A stretch of 6,903 nucleotides of DNA from Armatimonadetes bacterium RBG_19FT_COMBO_69_19. Its GTDB lineage: Bacteria > Sysuimicrobiota > Sysuimicrobiia > Sysuimicrobiales > Kaftiobacteriaceae. The stretch spans positions 1 through 6,903 of the forward strand of contig MENB01000170.1 in NCBI GenBank assembly GCA_001768125.1. The letters are read 5' to 3'. Positions within the stretch are counted from its first letter, which is position 1, and every line of letters starts with the position of its first letter. Below are positions 6,813 to 6,903 of this stretch, piece after piece. The translations under genes were made by a program, and so were the position numbers. The notes below the pieces were generated by a model that searched no databases, was not told the DNA's origin, and saw nothing but the letters and a program-made list of their open reading frames with translations.

Positions 6813-6903
6813 CTAGACCTTGGTCTTCTTGCGCTCCAGGTCCGTCTGCAGCTTGCGCCAGTCGGAGAGGAAGCGCTCCTGGCCGAGCTCAGTGAGCGGG
6901 TGC
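6813..6903 (-). CDS. Transaldolase / fructose-6-phosphate aldolase family, C-terminal end
   Basis: Only the last 29 codons and the TAG stop are present. They read HPLTELGQERFLSDWRKLQT followed by a charged tail ending in KKTKV. The pattern HPLT(D/E)xGxExFLxDW is the usual C-terminus of the small (TalC/FSA-type) transaldolases of the pentose phosphate pathway, and such a gene directly before rho is common in Firmicutes-type genomes. The active-site lysine and the rest of the TIM barrel are outside the window, so transaldolase cannot be told from fructose-6-phosphate aldolase here. Confidence 0.8.
   Translation of the reverse strand, partial: HPLTELGQERFLSDWRKLQTDLERKKTKV

Noticed and set aside
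1..6903. Mobile elements, CRISPR arrays, tRNA or rRNA genes
   Set aside because: No regularly spaced repeats, transposase or integrase motifs, or tRNA-like cloverleafs were seen; the region is a conserved housekeeping cluster.

Overview
This is a G+C-rich bacterial window with nine genes, all on the minus strand and tightly packed. In transcription order (right to left) they are: the 3' end of a transaldolase / fructose-6-phosphate aldolase-type gene, rho, a secreted LysM-LysM-M23 peptidoglycan hydrolase, rpmE (ribosomal protein L31), a secreted and membrane-anchored protein resembling a gluzincin (peptidase MA-like) that lacks the HExxH motif, tdk (thymidine kinase), a DUF1385 membrane protein, prfA (release factor 1), and the 5' end of prmC (the methyltransferase that modifies release factors). 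The order fsa-rho-(M23)-rpmE-tdk-DUF1385-prfA-prmC is, from general knowledge, typical of Firmicutes-like lineages such as Moorella and Thermoanaerobacterales. Together with the high G+C it suggests a high-GC Firmicutes relative or a neighbouring Terrabacteria lineage (for example Limnochordia-like or Armatimonadota-like). No species can be assigned from the sequence alone.

Layout. Positions 6813-6903 hold the C-terminus of the aldolase; rho follows 9 nt later and ends at 5535. The only large non-coding gap is 5291-5534 (244 nt), the leader of the cell-wall hydrolase gene. It is rich in complementary segments, including a possible loop pseudoknot, two strong local hairpins, and a mutually exclusive set of stems that could hide or free the ribosome binding site. 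A 111-nt gap (4112-4222) carries a clear extended -10 promoter for rpmE. From rpmE to prmC the genes are separated by 22 nt or less or overlap (8 nt before tdk, TTGA overlap at prfA/prmC), so rpmE, the gluzincin-like gene, tdk, DUF1385, prfA and prmC probably form one operon, which may also receive read-through from upstream.

Functionally the block joins transcription termination (Rho), ribosome supply (L31), translation termination (RF1 and the PrmC enzyme that methylates its GGQ glutamine), dTMP salvage (Tdk) and cell-envelope work (M23 hydrolase, gluzincin-like protein, DUF1385). The least understood parts are the hydrolase leader RNA, the apparently inactive gluzincin and the DUF1385 protein. 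I see no tRNA, rRNA, CRISPR array, insertion sequence or phage gene.
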